Source: Kitasatospora phosalacinea (GTDB lineage Bacteria; Actinomycetota; Actinomycetes; Streptomycetales; Streptomycetaceae). Taken from it: a stretch of 64,000 nt of DNA. The stretch is taken from assembly GCF_000716545.1 (NCBI RefSeq), contig NZ_JNWZ01000007.1, positions 62,001 through 126,000 of the forward strand. Direction: 5' to 3'. Position 1 is the stretch's first letter. The number at the start of each line of letters is the position of its first letter. The position numbers and the translations under genes are program-made. The notes below the pieces were generated by a model, which searched no databases, was not told where the DNA came from, and worked only from the letters and a program-made list of their open reading frames with translations. Of the stretch, positions 54,618 through 63,514 are shown one piece after another.

Positions 54618-55688
54618 ATGACCGTGGAAGCCACTTTCGATCGCCTCCGTGACTACCTGGTGGGGCCCGCGAGGTTCATGAACCTGCTGAGCTGCTTCGA
54701 ACTCGGCCTGATCGACGCGATCCGGGACACCCCCGGCGCGGACGCCACCCAGCTCGCCGCCGTCGTCGGTGCCTCCCCCGACGCCGTCGAGCAGCTCCTG
54801 CTGCTGCCGATCAAGGAGGGTTTCGTCGCCCAGGACGAGGCCACCGGTGGTTACGCGCTGGCCGCCCTCGGCGATGCCGACCCCGCGGACCTGGCCCGGG
54901 TCCTCACCCTGATGCACTTCGTCAAGGTCATCGTGCTGCGCCAGGTCTTCCACCTCACCGACAGCGTCCGCACCGGCAAGGTGGTCGCCCTGCGGGAGCT
55001 CTACGGCCACGACGGCAACCTGTACAGCGCCGTCGCCGAGCACGAGGACCTGCGCGCGGCGTTCTCCACCCTCATGGACAACGTCACCGCCCACATCGAC
55101 CCGTGGTTCTTCGACAGCATCGACATCCCGGCCGGCTCCCGCGTCCTCGACCTGGCCGGCAACACCGGCCTCGGCGCCGTCCTCGCCTACCGCGCGAAGG
55201 AGGGCCTGGGCCTGCACGTCACCAACTTCGACCTCCCGGAGAAGGAGGCCGCCACCCTGGAGAACTTCCGCGCCCACGGCGTCGCCGAGCACTGCTCCTT
55301 CATCGGCGGCGACGTCTTCAAGGCCGTCCCCTCCGGCTACGGCACCGTGCTGATCAAGCACTTCCTCGACATGTTCGACAAGGACGAGGTGTTCAAGATC
55401 CTCACCGGCGTGCACGGCGCCCTGGAGCCCGGCGGCCAGGTCGCCGTCCTGGTCCCGGTCTACCCCGAGGACACCGCCGACCCGGGCAACGTCGACATCG
55501 ACTTCTTCCCGGCCTTCTTCCTCGGCTGCACCATGGGCCAGGGCGGTCCGCAGAAGATCTCCACCTACCGCCGCTGGCTGGAGGAGTGCGGCTTCGAGGT
55601 CACCATGACCCGCACCCAGGACCGCGCCGCGATGCCCCCCGGCACCTTCGTGGTGCACGGCATCCTGTGCGCCCGCAAGCCCGCGTGA
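54618..55688 (+). CDS. SAM-dependent methyltransferase of the O-methyltransferase 2 family
   Basis: A 356-residue methyltransferase with an N-terminal dimerisation domain (FDRLRDYLVGPARFMNLLSC, FELGLIDAIRDT). The SAM motif is RVLDLAGNTGLGAVLAYRAK (about 180) and FDLPEKEAATLENF follows. Its second motif reads DLAGNTG rather than the usual DVGGGxG, so a changed pocket is likely. It probably methylates a phenol or carboxylate of the polyketide. It is followed without gap by the LLM flavoenzyme gene (GTGA overlap). Confidence 0.83.
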   Translation: MTVEATFDRLRDYLVGPARFMNLLSCFELGLIDAIRDTPGADATQLAAVVGASPDAVEQLLLLPIKEGFVAQDEATGGYALAALGDADPADLARVLTLMHFVKVIVLRQVFHLTDSVRTGKVVALRELYGHDGNLYSAVAEHEDLRAAFSTLMDNVTAHIDPWFFDSIDIPAGSRVLDLAGNTGLGAVLAYRAKEGLGLHVTNFDLPEKEAATLENFRAHGVAEHCSFIGGDVFKAVPSGYGTVLIKHFLDMFDKDEVFKILTGVHGALEPGGQVAVLVPVYPEDTADPGNVDIDFFPAFFLGCTMGQGGPQKISTYRRWLEECGFEVTMTRTQDRAAMPPGTFVVHGILCARKPA

Positions 55689-56497
55689 CCCGGCCGCTGC
55701 GCGCCGCCGCCCACATCTGGCCCGGCGGCGCCCCCGACTACGCCACCTGGCGGGCCGCCGTCCTGCACGCCGAGGAGCTCGGCGCGGACGTGGTCTTCGG
55801 CTACGACCACTTCCACGCCCCGGCCGTCCGCCGCACCGCCACCGGCATCGAACTCGCCCCCGAACAGCCCGACCTCAACCACTTCGAGGGCTGGACGGCC
55901 CTCGCCTCCTGGGCCGAGATCACCACCCGGGTCGAGATCGGCCTGCTGGTCACCGGCATCGCCTACCGCAACCCCGACCTGCTCGCCGACATGGCCCGCA
56001 CCGTCGACCACATCAGCGGCGGCCGGCTCATCCTCGGCGTCGGCGCCGGCTGGTACCGCAAGGACTACGACAGCTACGGCTACCCGTTCGGTCCGCTGCG
56101 CGAGCGGATGGACCTGTTCGCCGACGGCGTCCGCCGGATCGAGGACCGCCTCGACCGGCTCGTCCCGCCGCCGCTGCGCCCCGTCCCGCTGCTGATCGGC
56201 GGCCAGGGCGAGCGCCGCACCCTGCCGCTGGCCGCCCGGTACGCCGACATCTGGCACTGCGGCCTCGAACCGGCCGTCCGGCGCCGCAAGGACGACCTGC
56301 TGCGCAAGTACGCCGACGAGGCCGGCCGGGACGAGGCGCTGATCGAACGGGCCGCCAACTGGTCCGGCCCGGCCCAGGCCGACGAACTGAGGGCCGACGG
56401 CGCCACCCTGTTCGTCACCGAGCTCAAGCCCACCCCCGCCGGCTACGACTTCACCGGCCTGCGGGACCTGCTCGCCTGGCGCGACGCGGCCCGCTGA
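55685..56497 (+). CDS. LLM-class flavin-dependent oxidoreductase (F420 type likely)
   Basis: A 270-residue TIM-barrel flavin/F420 enzyme. WRAAVLHAEELGADVVFGYD (about 22), ITTRVEIGLLVTGIAYRNP (about 80), DHISGGRLILGVGAGW (about 105) and LLIGGQGERRTLPLAARYAD (about 165) are the luciferase-like monooxygenase/F420 reductase pattern. It may reduce or oxidise a quinone. It starts at a GTG overlapping the methyltransferase stop by 4 bp and ends at the large terminator palindrome. Confidence 0.82.
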   Translation: MTRPLRAAAHIWPGGAPDYATWRAAVLHAEELGADVVFGYDHFHAPAVRRTATGIELAPEQPDLNHFEGWTALASWAEITTRVEIGLLVTGIAYRNPDLLADMARTVDHISGGRLILGVGAGWYRKDYDSYGYPFGPLRERMDLFADGVRRIEDRLDRLVPPPLRPVPLLIGGQGERRTLPLAARYADIWHCGLEPAVRRRKDDLLRKYADEAGRDEALIERAANWSGPAQADELRADGATLFVTELKPTPAGYDFTGLRDLLAWRDAAR

Positions 56498-56501
56498 ACG
56501 G

Positions 56502-56561
56502 GCCCGGAAGCCGCGGTGCCCCCCGTCCCGGCCGGGACGGGGGGCACCGCGGCTTCCGGGC
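56502..56561. terminator. 60-bp perfect palindrome, bidirectional terminator
   Basis: The 30-bp arms 56502-56531 and 56532-56561 are exact complements with no spacer, lying between the stops of the LLM gene (+) and the aldo/keto reductase gene (-). Confidence 0.85.
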
Positions 56562-57620
56562 TCAGCGGGGGGCGATCCGCGGGCCCAGCAGCGCCAGGTC
56601 GGCCGCCCCGAGCCGGTCCCGGGCGATCTTCGCCTGGTGCCAGTACGGGTACGCCAGCGGCGGCGCGCTCACCTGCTCCAGCCGCTCCCGCTCGCCCTCG
56701 GACAGCACCAGCTCCGCCGCCGCCAGGTTCCCGGCCAGCTGCTCCTCGGTGCGGGCGCCGACCACCAGCGAGGACACCGCCGGACGGCCCAGCAGCCAGG
56801 CCAGCGCCACCTGGGCCGGGGTGGCCCCGCGCTCCCCGGCGATCTGCACCAGGGTCTCCACGATGTCGTAGAGCTGCTCCCGGTCGTGCACCGGCGGCTC
56901 GTTCCAGTCGGTCAGGTGCCGGGACCCGGCGGGGGCCTCGGTGCCGCGCCGGTACTTGCCGGTCAGCAGCCCGCCGGCCAGCGGGCTCCAGGCCAGCACC
57001 CCGACGCCCTGGTCGACGGCGATCGGCAGCAGCTCGTTCTCGGCGTCCCGGGCCTGCAGCGAGTAGTGGATCTGCTGGGAGACGAACCGGGCGGTGCCGA
57101 GCCGGTCGGCGGTGGCGAGCGCCTTCATCAGGTGCCAGCCGGAGTAGTTGGAGCAGCCGACGTAGCGGACCTTGCCGGCCCGCACCAGGTCGTCGAGGGC
57201 CCGCAGGGTCTCCTCCAGCGGGGTGCGGCCGTCCCAGGCGTGCAGCTGGTAGAGGTCGATGTGGTCGGTGCCCAGGCGTCGCAGCGAGCCCTCGCAGGCC
57301 TCGATCAGGTGGTGCCGGGACAGGCCGGCGTCGTTCGGCCCCGGGCCGGTCGGCATCCGCGCCTTGGTGGCGACCAGGGCGCGGTTCCAGCGGCCCTTCA
57401 TGGCCCGGCCGACGATCTCCTCGGACAGGCCGCCGGAGTAGGAGTCCGCGGTGTCGACCAGGTTGACCCCGGCGTCCAGCGCCCGGTCGACCAGCCGGGT
57501 GGCGTCGAGGACGTCGCTCCCGCCGACCTTCGCGAAAACGCCGCGTCCGCCGAAGGTCATGGTGCCGAGCGACAACACCGAGACACGCAGGCCGCAATTG
57601 CCGAGCTGACGGTATTCCAC
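56562..57620 (-). CDS. aldo/keto reductase
   Basis: A 352-residue TIM-barrel NADPH oxidoreductase. [16 protein letters not shown] holds Asp-Tyr of the catalytic tetrad (about 53-58), ALVATKARM the Lys, and [12 protein letters not shown] the His (about 131). The NADPH site is [17 protein letters not shown] near 290. Members near PKS genes reduce sugars or quinone ketones. The GTG at 57620 follows GGAGGAATCCC. It is read leftward behind the SARP gene, with 204 bp between, so it may share that transcript. Confidence 0.85.
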   Translation of the reverse strand: MEYRQLGNCGLRVSVLSLGTMTFGGRGVFAKVGGSDVLDATRLVDRALDAGVNLVDTADSYSGGLSEEIVGRAMKGRWNRALVATKARMPTGPGPNDAGLSRHHLIEACEGSLRRLGTDHIDLYQLHAWDGRTPLEETLRALDDLVRAGKVRYVGCSNYSGWHLMKALATADRLGTARFVSQQIHYSLQARDAENELLPIAVDQGVGVLAWSPLAGGLLTGKYRRGTEAPAGSRHLTDWNEPPVHDREQLYDIVETLVQIAGERGATPAQVALAWLLGRPAVSSLVVGARTEEQLAGNLAAAELVLSEGERERLEQVSAPPLAYPYWHQAKIARDRLGAADLALLGPRIAPR

Positions 57621-57824
57621 GGGATTCCTCCGAACGTGAGAATGACTGGGCGGTGGCATGGGAACGCGCGGCCACACCGGCGGTCCGGGCGGTCGCGCGG
57701 GTCGGGCCCGGCTCGTTCGCCGGAGGCGGCGGGACACGGTTGACGAGAGTCTGCGGAAGGGTTCTTCGCCGAACCGTCGACGACGGTCCTCAGGTGATCA
57801 CTTTGTCAGTTGTTGACTTTCCTT

Positions 57825-58610
57825 TTACTGACTCACTAGTATTTCGTGTTGCAGCCTCCGGGCCTCGGGGGAGGGCTTCAGCCCGAGTTCCCGGTCGAGG
57901 ATCCGGCGGAGCTGTCCGAACACGGTGAGCGCCTCGCCGCGGCGGCCCGAGCGGTGCAGCGCCTCCATCAGCTTGAGGTAGAAGGATTCGTGCAGCCGGT
58001 GGGTTTCGACCAGTGACCGGAGTTCGGCCACGATCTCCCGGTGGCGGTTGTTGGTGAGGTCCGCCTCGATGCGCAACTGGACGGCCTCCAGGCGGGCCTC
58101 CTCCAGGTACACCGCGAGCCCGCGCAGGGCCGGCCCGGAGGTCAGGTCGGCGGGGATCGGCCCACGCCACAGGGCCAGCGCCTCGCGCAGCAGGTCGGCG
58201 GCGCCGACCGGGTTGCAGCCGCGCAGCTCGGCGCGGCTGCGGTCGACCAGCTGCTGGAAGCGGAAGGCGTCGATGTTGGCGCGGGGCACCGTCAGCGCGT
58301 ACCCGTCCGGCTTGGTGGTGATCGGGTCCGAGCTGTGCGGACACTCCAGGACGGCGGCGAACATCTTGCGCAGCTGGTGCACGTAGGTCTGGACGATGGT
58401 CTTGACCGTGTTGGGCGGCCCGTCGGGCCAGAGTTCGTCGATGATCCGGTCCACGCTGACCGTGGTTTCGGCGTTCACGGCGAGCAGGGCGAGTACCTGG
58501 CGGGGCTTCGTGGCGGTCACTCGGGCGGTGTCGCGGAATTCCGCCGATTTCATCGAGTGACCTATTTCGAGGGGTCCGAGCAGATCTATCCGTACCAGCT
58601 CTCCGGACAT
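57825..58610 (-). CDS. SARP-family pathway activator
   Basis: A 261-residue Streptomyces antibiotic regulatory protein. The N-terminal OmpR-like winged helix is at about 15-105 (KPRQVLALLAVNAETTVSVD, RIIDELWPDGPPNTVKTIVQ, YVHQLRKMFAAVL). The bacterial transcriptional activation domain is at about 115-258 (DAFRFQQLVDRSRAEL, EEARLEAVQLRIEADL, ESFYLKLMEALHRSGRRGEA). Such proteins bind heptamer repeats at 11-bp spacing and recruit RNA polymerase; four matching sites lie in this cluster. It is the likely cluster-specific activator. The AT-rich 400-bp region upstream holds its own promoter. Confidence 0.93.
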   Translation of the reverse strand: MSGELVRIDLLGPLEIGHSMKSAEFRDTARVTATKPRQVLALLAVNAETTVSVDRIIDELWPDGPPNTVKTIVQTYVHQLRKMFAAVLECPHSSDPITTKPDGYALTVPRANIDAFRFQQLVDRSRAELRGCNPVGAADLLREALALWRGPIPADLTSGPALRGLAVYLEEARLEAVQLRIEADLTNNRHREIVAELRSLVETHRLHESFYLKLMEALHRSGRRGEALTVFGQLRRILDRELGLKPSPEARRLQHEILVSQ

Positions 58611-58944
58611 GAATACCTTCCCTGTGGTTTATCGGTGAAATACTTCGACCGGCGTGCGGTGTGGGGAATTTGTCGAAATTTTCTGCACCAGGGACTTGCG
58701 GAGATGCAGGGCGGGGCATTCGTCCGCGATCTGCGAGTCTAGGTTGGGGGTATGGGCATGTCAACGACGCATCTCGATTCGGCATCGATCCGCTCGGCTG
58801 AAACTTTCGGAGAATCGCCGTCGACATTCCGGGACGATTTCGGAAACAAATTCCCAACCGTCCCTTCCGTGCTCGCGCGTCCCGTGAGTCACACGTGCAC
58901 CACCCCGGTGCCGCGCCGCGGCCCGGCGCACCGAAGCCGGACGC
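58611..58944. promoter_or_regulatory. upstream region of the SARP gene
   Basis: AT-richer gap between the SARP start and the ACP terminator. On the minus strand TAGACT at about 58738-58743 is a candidate -10. No heptamer repeats were seen here, so the SARP does not obviously activate itself. No credible gene was found; a short open frame from 58752 has poor coding character. Confidence 0.4.
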
Positions 58945-58990
58945 GGCGCACCCGGGCCGTCGGCCGGGAGGCGGACGGCCCGGGTGCGCC
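58945..58990 (-). terminator. terminator behind the minimal PKS genes
   Basis: Arms of 17 bp at 58945-58961 and 58974-58990 are exact complements around a 12-base loop, 24 bp past the ACP stop. Confidence 0.85.
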
Positions 58991-59014
58991 GCGCGGTCGC
59001 GGTCGGTCGGCGGG

Positions 59015-59269
59015 TCAGACCGCGGCGGTCCGGTGCACCAGGCCGAGCAGGTCGCCCAGGGTGGAGACCTCCAGGATCTCGCCCTCCGGGATGTCCACGC
59101 CCCACTGCACCTTGAGCCGGGCGACGGTCTCGATCAGGGCCAGCGAGTCGTACCCCAGCTCGTCCAGGGTGAGGTCGGCGAGGTCGTGGTCCGGTAGCTC
59201 GGGCCGGTCGCCGCCGGCGCAGGCGATCAGGATCTCGTGCAGTTCGTGGATGGTCATGGCGGTGGTCAT
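59015..59269 (-). CDS. acyl carrier protein of the type II PKS
   Basis: An 84-residue acidic four-helix carrier. The phosphopantetheine site is Ser42 in LGYDSLALIETVARL. It carries the growing polyketide and lies directly after KSbeta (3-bp gap), the usual KSalpha-KSbeta-ACP order. The ATG at 59269 follows GGAG; an internal ATG at 59257 lacks a site. Confidence 0.92.
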   Translation of the reverse strand: MTTAMTIHELHEILIACAGGDRPELPDHDLADLTLDELGYDSLALIETVARLKVQWGVDIPEGEILEVSTLGDLLGLVHRTAAV

Positions 59270-59272
59270 GGA

Positions 59273-60487
59273 TCAGCTCCCGTTCTGGACGGCACGGACG
59301 ACGACGGCGGAGTTGAAGCCCCAGCGGCCGCGGGCGAGCACCAGGGCGGTGTCCACCCGGGCCCGTCGGGGCTCCCCGAGGACCAGGTCCAGGCCGTACT
59401 CCCCGGGCACCACCGCGGTGCCGAAGGTCGGCGGGACGACGTCCTCCTGGATGCTCATCAGGGCGGCGACGGTGTCCAGCGGCCCGCCGCCGGACAGCAG
59501 CCGCCCGGTGAGCGTCTTGGGCGCGGTCACCGGCACACCGCGCTCCCCGAACACGGCGCACAGCGCCTGCGCCTCGGCCAGGTCGGCGTCCGGCAGGCCG
59601 AGCGCGTCGGCGAACACCACGTCCACCTGCCCGGGCTCCACCCCCGCGTCGGCGAGGGCGAGTTCGATGGTGCGCCGCAGCGCGGGCGGTCGGCCGCTGT
59701 CCGGGGCGGGGTCGAACCCGCAGGCGTAGCCGGCCACCTCGCCGTACACCCGGGCGCCGCGGGCGGCCGCCGCGGCCGGGTCCTCCAGGATCATCAGGGC
59801 ACCGCCCTCTCCCGGCAGGTAGCCGCAGGCCCGGACGTCGAACGGCCGGTAGGCGGTGGCCGGGTCGGGGTCGAGGCTGACCCGCCCGCCGGCCAGGTGC
59901 GAGGCCCAGCCCCACGGGTCGAAGGCCGAGTCCACCCCGCCGCACACCACCAGCGGCACCCCGTCGCGCACCGTGCGGCGGGCCTGGCCGAGCGCGTCCA
60001 GGCCGCCGGCCTGCTCGGCGACCAGGGCCAGGGAGGGGCCGCGCATGCCGTGCCGGATGGACAGCTGCCCGGTGTTCACCGCGTAGAACCAGGCGAACGA
60101 CTCGTAGACGCTGACGTGCTCGGGGCCCCGGCTCCACAGCTTCTTGAACTCGCGGTGGGTGAAGTCGAAGCCGCCGGAGGCGTTGGCGGTGACCACGCCC
60201 AGGTCGTAGTCGGTGAAGTCGGCGAGGTCGACCTCCGCGTCCTCCAGGGCGCACTCGCCGGCGATCAGCGCCAGCCGGGTGGACAGGTCGGTCTGGGTGA
60301 GCAGTCGGCTGGGCAGCAGGCGTTCGGTCTCCAGCCGGACCAGGCCGGCCAGCCGGGCCGGGCTGGCGGAGGCGTCGAAGCGGTCCAGCACGCCGATGCC
60401 GCTGCGGCCGGCCAGCGCGGCGGCCCAGAACTCCTTGACGCCGAAGCCGTTCGGGGCGACGACGCCCAGTCCGGTGATCACGCTCAT
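59273..60487 (-). CDS. ketosynthase chain-length factor (KSbeta/CLF)
   Basis: A 404-residue thiolase-fold subunit. The Cys of ketosynthases is replaced by Gln in [11 protein letters not shown] (about 162), the CLF hallmark. [15 protein letters not shown] follows, and [22 protein letters not shown] ends the fold. It sets chain length together with KSalpha. It starts at an ATG overlapping the KSalpha stop by 4 bp. Chain length cannot be read with confidence by eye. Confidence 0.93.
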   Translation of the reverse strand: MSVITGLGVVAPNGFGVKEFWAAALAGRSGIGVLDRFDASASPARLAGLVRLETERLLPSRLLTQTDLSTRLALIAGECALEDAEVDLADFTDYDLGVVTANASGGFDFTHREFKKLWSRGPEHVSVYESFAWFYAVNTGQLSIRHGMRGPSLALVAEQAGGLDALGQARRTVRDGVPLVVCGGVDSAFDPWGWASHLAGGRVSLDPDPATAYRPFDVRACGYLPGEGGALMILEDPAAAAARGARVYGEVAGYACGFDPAPDSGRPPALRRTIELALADAGVEPGQVDVVFADALGLPDADLAEAQALCAVFGERGVPVTAPKTLTGRLLSGGGPLDTVAALMSIQEDVVPPTFGTAVVPGEYGLDLVLGEPRRARVDTALVLARGRWGFNSAVVVRAVQNGS

Positions 60488-61752
60488 GCCGTCCTCCGAT
60501 CCGGCCGCACCAGCACCATCGCGCTCTGGAAGCCGCCGAAGCCGCTGCCCACCGTCAGCACCGTGTCGGTGCGGTGCTCGCGCGCCGTGTTCGGCACGTA
60601 GTCCAGGTCGCAGTTCGGGTCCTCGACCCGCAGGTTCGCCGTCGGCGGGACGACGTGGTGGGCCATCGCCAGCAGCGAGGCGGCGATCTCCACCGAGCCG
60701 ACCGCGCCCAGCGAGTGGCCCACCATCGACTTGATCGAGCTGACCGGCGTCCGGTAGGCCCAGTCGCCCAGGCTGACCTTGAACGCCGCGGTCTCGTGCC
60801 GGTCGTTCTGCTTGGTGCCCGAACCGTGCGCGTTGATGTAGTCCACCTGCGAGGCGTCCACCCGGGCCTGGCCGAGCGCGGAGCGGATCGCCTCCGCCAT
60901 CTCCCGCCCGTCGGCCTTCAGCCCGGTCATGTGGTACGCGTTGCAGCGGGTGGCGAACCCGCCGACCTCGGCGTAGATCCGGGCCCCGCGCCGCCGGGCC
61001 GCCTCCAGCTCCTCCAGCACGAACACCGCGGCGCCCTCCGCCAGCACGAAGCCGTTGCGGGTGCCGTCGAACGGCCGGGAGGCGTGCTCCGGGTCGTCGT
61101 TGTACGTGGTGGTGGCCTTGATGGCGTCGAAGCAGGCGACCACGATCGGGGTGATCGGGGTGTCGGTCGCGCCGGCCACCATCACGTCAGCGCTGCCCTC
61201 GCGGATCAGCGCCACGGCGTGCCCGACCGAGTCCAGGCCGGAGGTGCAGCCGTCGGACACCATCGCGACCGGGCCCTCCGCGCCGACCGTCCAGGCCACC
61301 TCGGCGGGCATGATGCTCGGCACCATGTGGTCGTACATGTGCGGGGAGAGGTGGTCCGTCCCCATCACCCAGTCGCGGCCGGAGTCGGAGAGCACGAGGT
61401 ACTCCTGCTCCAGGCTGGTGGCGGCCGCCACCGCGCTGCCCAGGCTCACCCCGATCCGGTGCGGGGCGTGCGCGGACAGGTCGATCCCGCTGTCGGCCAC
61501 CGCCTCCCGCGCGGCCACCACCGCGAACTGGGTGGCCCGGTCCATCCGGCGCACCTGCCGGGGCGTCAGCCCCTCGGCCGCCGGGTCGAAGTCCACCTCG
61601 CCCGCCACCTGCGAACGGTAGGGCGAGGGGTCGAAGAAGGTGATCCGCCGGGTCGCCGTCCGGCCCGCGGACAGCAGTTCCCAGAAGGCTTCCTTGCCCG
61701 GGGACCCGGGTGCCCGCACCCCCATTCCGGTGATCACGACTCGCCGATTCAT
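60484..61752 (-). CDS. aromatic type II PKS ketosynthase (KSalpha)
   Basis: A 422-residue ketosynthase. Cys169 lies in [20 protein letters not shown], His in [19 protein letters not shown] (about 310) and [19 protein letters not shown] (about 345). [19 protein letters not shown] and [15 protein letters not shown] segments are typical of aromatic PKSs. It forms a heterodimer with KSbeta and extends malonyl units on ACP. Start ATG at 61752, about 78 bp past the -10 of a three-heptamer SARP promoter. The frame upstream to 61800 is open but not conserved. Confidence 0.95.
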   Translation of the reverse strand: MNRRVVITGMGVRAPGSPGKEAFWELLSAGRTATRRITFFDPSPYRSQVAGEVDFDPAAEGLTPRQVRRMDRATQFAVVAAREAVADSGIDLSAHAPHRIGVSLGSAVAAATSLEQEYLVLSDSGRDWVMGTDHLSPHMYDHMVPSIMPAEVAWTVGAEGPVAMVSDGCTSGLDSVGHAVALIREGSADVMVAGATDTPITPIVVACFDAIKATTTYNDDPEHASRPFDGTRNGFVLAEGAAVFVLEELEAARRRGARIYAEVGGFATRCNAYHMTGLKADGREMAEAIRSALGQARVDASQVDYINAHGSGTKQNDRHETAAFKVSLGDWAYRTPVSSIKSMVGHSLGAVGSVEIAASLLAMAHHVVPPTANLRVEDPNCDLDYVPNTAREHRTDTVLTVGSGFGGFQSAMVLVRPDRRTA

Positions 61753-61829
61753 GCGGCACCACCGGGCGCGTCCATGCCTTTCACCTGCTCGGCCTCCCAC
61801 TCGGATGCGTTGCCCTGATCGTGATCCGG

Positions 61830-61872
61830 AAGCTAGCCGGGCACGCTCTAAGCCCGCTCAACGCCCGCTCCA
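61830..61872 (-). promoter_or_regulatory. SARP-type promoter of the KSalpha-KSbeta-ACP operon
   Basis: On the minus strand, heptamers TGGAGCG (61872-61866), TTGAGCG (61861-61855) and TAGAGCG (61850-61844) repeat at exactly 11 bp. Eight bases later comes TAGCTT (61835-61830), a good -10. This is the ActII-Orf4-type layout. Confidence 0.85.
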
Positions 61873-61883
61873 GCCCCACCCCC

Positions 61884-61937
61884 TCCAGCGGGGCTCCAGC
61901 GCCGGTACAGCGACGGTGCAGCACCGGCCCGTACCAA
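61884..61937 (+). promoter_or_regulatory. SARP-type promoter of the dehydrogenase-globin operon
   Basis: Four heptamers in perfect 11-bp register: TCCAGCG (61884), TCCAGCG (61895), TACAGCG (61906) and TGCAGCA (61917). Then 8 bp and TACCAA (61932-61937) as -10. It is divergent from the KSalpha promoter; the two heptamer blocks lie only 11 bp apart, so one SARP array may serve both operons. Confidence 0.85.
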
Positions 61938-61977
61938 TGCCCGGGTACCGGAACACCCCGGCCCGGAGGGAGTCACC

Positions 61978-62016
61978 ATGCCGACGACCGCACTGCGCGA
62001 ACGGGGGCCGTCGTGA
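61978..62016 (+). CDS. 12-codon upstream ORF coupled to the dehydrogenase gene
   Basis: An ATG with a strong GGAGGGAG ribosome-binding site opens a frame of MPTTALRERGPSS and TGA. Its TGA overlaps the GTG of the dehydrogenase (GTGA at 62013-62016), so ribosomes ending here would restart on the enzyme. It may be a regulatory leader or just a coupling device, or the scar of a frameshift that removed the original start. Confidence 0.5.
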   Translation: MPTTALRERGPS

Positions 62017-62969
62017 GGGCCGCGGTGCTGCACGCCCTCGGCGAGCGGCCCCGCTACCAGGAACTGCCCGACCCGCAGCCCGGCCCCGGCGAGGAGCCGG
62101 TGCGGATCACCGCCTGCCCGCTGACCAACCTCGACCGGGCCCGCGCGGCCGGCACCCACTTCGCGGCGCCCACCGAGCTGCCCGCCGTCCTCGGCTCGCT
62201 GGCCGCCGGACGGCTCCCGGACGGCAGCCGGGTGCTGTTCCGCTCCGCGCACGGCGTGATGGCCGACCGCGCCACCACCCGGCGCGACTGGTGCGTCCCG
62301 ATCCCCGACGCGGTGGACGACGTCACGGCCGCCGCCGTGCAGAACCCCGGCGTGTCGGCCTGGATCTCGCTGACCTGGCGCGCCGCCCTGCGTCCCGGCG
62401 AGAGCGTCCTGGTGCTCGGCGCCACCGGCGTCACCGGCCGGCTCGCCGTCCAGCTGGCCAAGCACTTCGGGGCCGGCCGGGTGGTCGCGGCCGGCCGCGA
62501 CCCGCGGGGCCTGGCCGAACTGCGCGGCCTCGGCGCCGACGCGACCGTCCGGCTCGACGTCCCCGACCGGGACCTCGACCGGGCGCTGCGCGGGGCGGCC
62601 GGCCCCGACGGCTTCGACGTGGTGCTGGACTACCTGTGGGGCCGGCCCACCGAGGTCTACCTCAACACCCTCGTGGTCAACGACATGGTGCTGCGGCACT
62701 CCCGCACCCGGCTGGTCCAGGTCGGCCAGATGGCCGGCCCCAGCCTGACGCTCCCCGCCGAGGTGCTGCGCAGCAGCGGCCTGGAGATCCTCGGCAACGG
62801 CACCGGCAACGCCCCGCCGCCCGAGGTGCTGTCCGGCTCCCTCGCCCGGGTCCTCGACCTGGTCGGCGCGGGGGAGCTCCGGATCGCCGCCCACCCCGTC
62901 CCGCTGGCCGAGGTCGCCGAGGTCTGGGACCTCGCCGCGTCCGGCCGGCGCACCGTCCTCGTCCCGTAG
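62013..62969 (+). CDS. MDR-family alcohol dehydrogenase/quinone-reductase-like enzyme
   Basis: A 318-residue zinc-type medium-chain reductase without the usual zinc ligands. The GroES part is at 1-120 and the NADPH motif LVLGATGVTGRLAVQLAKHF at about 135-155; VLDYLWGRPTEVYLNTL lies near 210. It probably reduces a quinone or enone of the polyketide. It starts at the GTG at 62013, coupled to the short upstream ORF, and has a four-heptamer SARP promoter. The globin gene follows 34 bp on. Confidence 0.8.
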   Translation: MRAAVLHALGERPRYQELPDPQPGPGEEPVRITACPLTNLDRARAAGTHFAAPTELPAVLGSLAAGRLPDGSRVLFRSAHGVMADRATTRRDWCVPIPDAVDDVTAAAVQNPGVSAWISLTWRAALRPGESVLVLGATGVTGRLAVQLAKHFGAGRVVAAGRDPRGLAELRGLGADATVRLDVPDRDLDRALRGAAGPDGFDVVLDYLWGRPTEVYLNTLVVNDMVLRHSRTRLVQVGQMAGPSLTLPAEVLRSSGLEILGNGTGNAPPPEVLSGSLARVLDLVGAGELRIAAHPVPLAEVAEVWDLAASGRRTVLVP

Positions 62970-63003
62970 CCCGTCCCGCACACCCACCGAAGGAGCAACG
63001 GCA

Positions 63004-63444
63004 ATGACCGAGCAGGACCAGACCCCGTCCCTGTACGAGCGGCTCGGCGGCGCCATGGGCATCGCCGCGATCATGGACGTGCTGACCGACCGGCTCTACG
63101 AGAACGCCTCGGCGAACCTGAACCCGTACGTCGCCAAGATGCACGAGGTCAACTCGCGGCCCGGCTTCAAGTGGATGGTCACCGCCTGGTCGATCGAGGA
63201 GACCGGCGGCCCCAAGGTCTACCCCGGCCGGAACATGGTCGACGCGCACGCGGACATGGTCTCCAGCCACTTCGACTTCGACGTGGTGGCGCTGGAGATC
63301 GCCGCCACCCTGAGCTTCTGCGGGGTGCCCCCCAAGGAGGCCAAGGAGTACCTGGCCATCATCGAGAGCTACCGCGCCGACGTGCTCACCCACTCCATCG
63401 GCAAGCCCGGCGGCGCCGACTCGCTGGAGCGCCCCCAGGACTGA
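63004..63444 (+). CDS. truncated hemoglobin (group 1-like) protein
   Basis: A 146-residue globin. SLYERLGGAMGIAAIMDVL is the A/B-helix start of truncated globins, and ETGGPKVYPGRNMVDAHADM carries the GGPxxYxGRxM segment and proximal His82. Truncated globins bind heme and oxygen or nitric oxide. An example under SARP control with a PKS is unusual; a role as heme oxygenase-like or peroxidase-like tailoring enzyme is possible but unproven. It lies 34 bp after the dehydrogenase behind GGAGCAAC and ends at a perfect terminator palindrome. Confidence 0.78.
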   Translation: MTEQDQTPSLYERLGGAMGIAAIMDVLTDRLYENASANLNPYVAKMHEVNSRPGFKWMVTAWSIEETGGPKVYPGRNMVDAHADMVSSHFDFDVVALEIAATLSFCGVPPKEAKEYLAIIESYRADVLTHSIGKPGGADSLERPQD

Positions 63445-63458
63445 CCGCCCGCGCACGC

Positions 63459-63498
63459 ACCGCTGCCCCGGACTCGGTACCGAGTCCGGGGCAGCGGT
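63459..63498. terminator. perfect 40-bp palindrome, bidirectional terminator
   Basis: Arms of 20 bp at 63459-63478 and 63479-63498 are exact complements centred on GGTACC, between the convergent globin and MFS genes. Confidence 0.85.
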
Positions 63499-63514
63499 GT
63501 TCCGGGTGCCGCGA

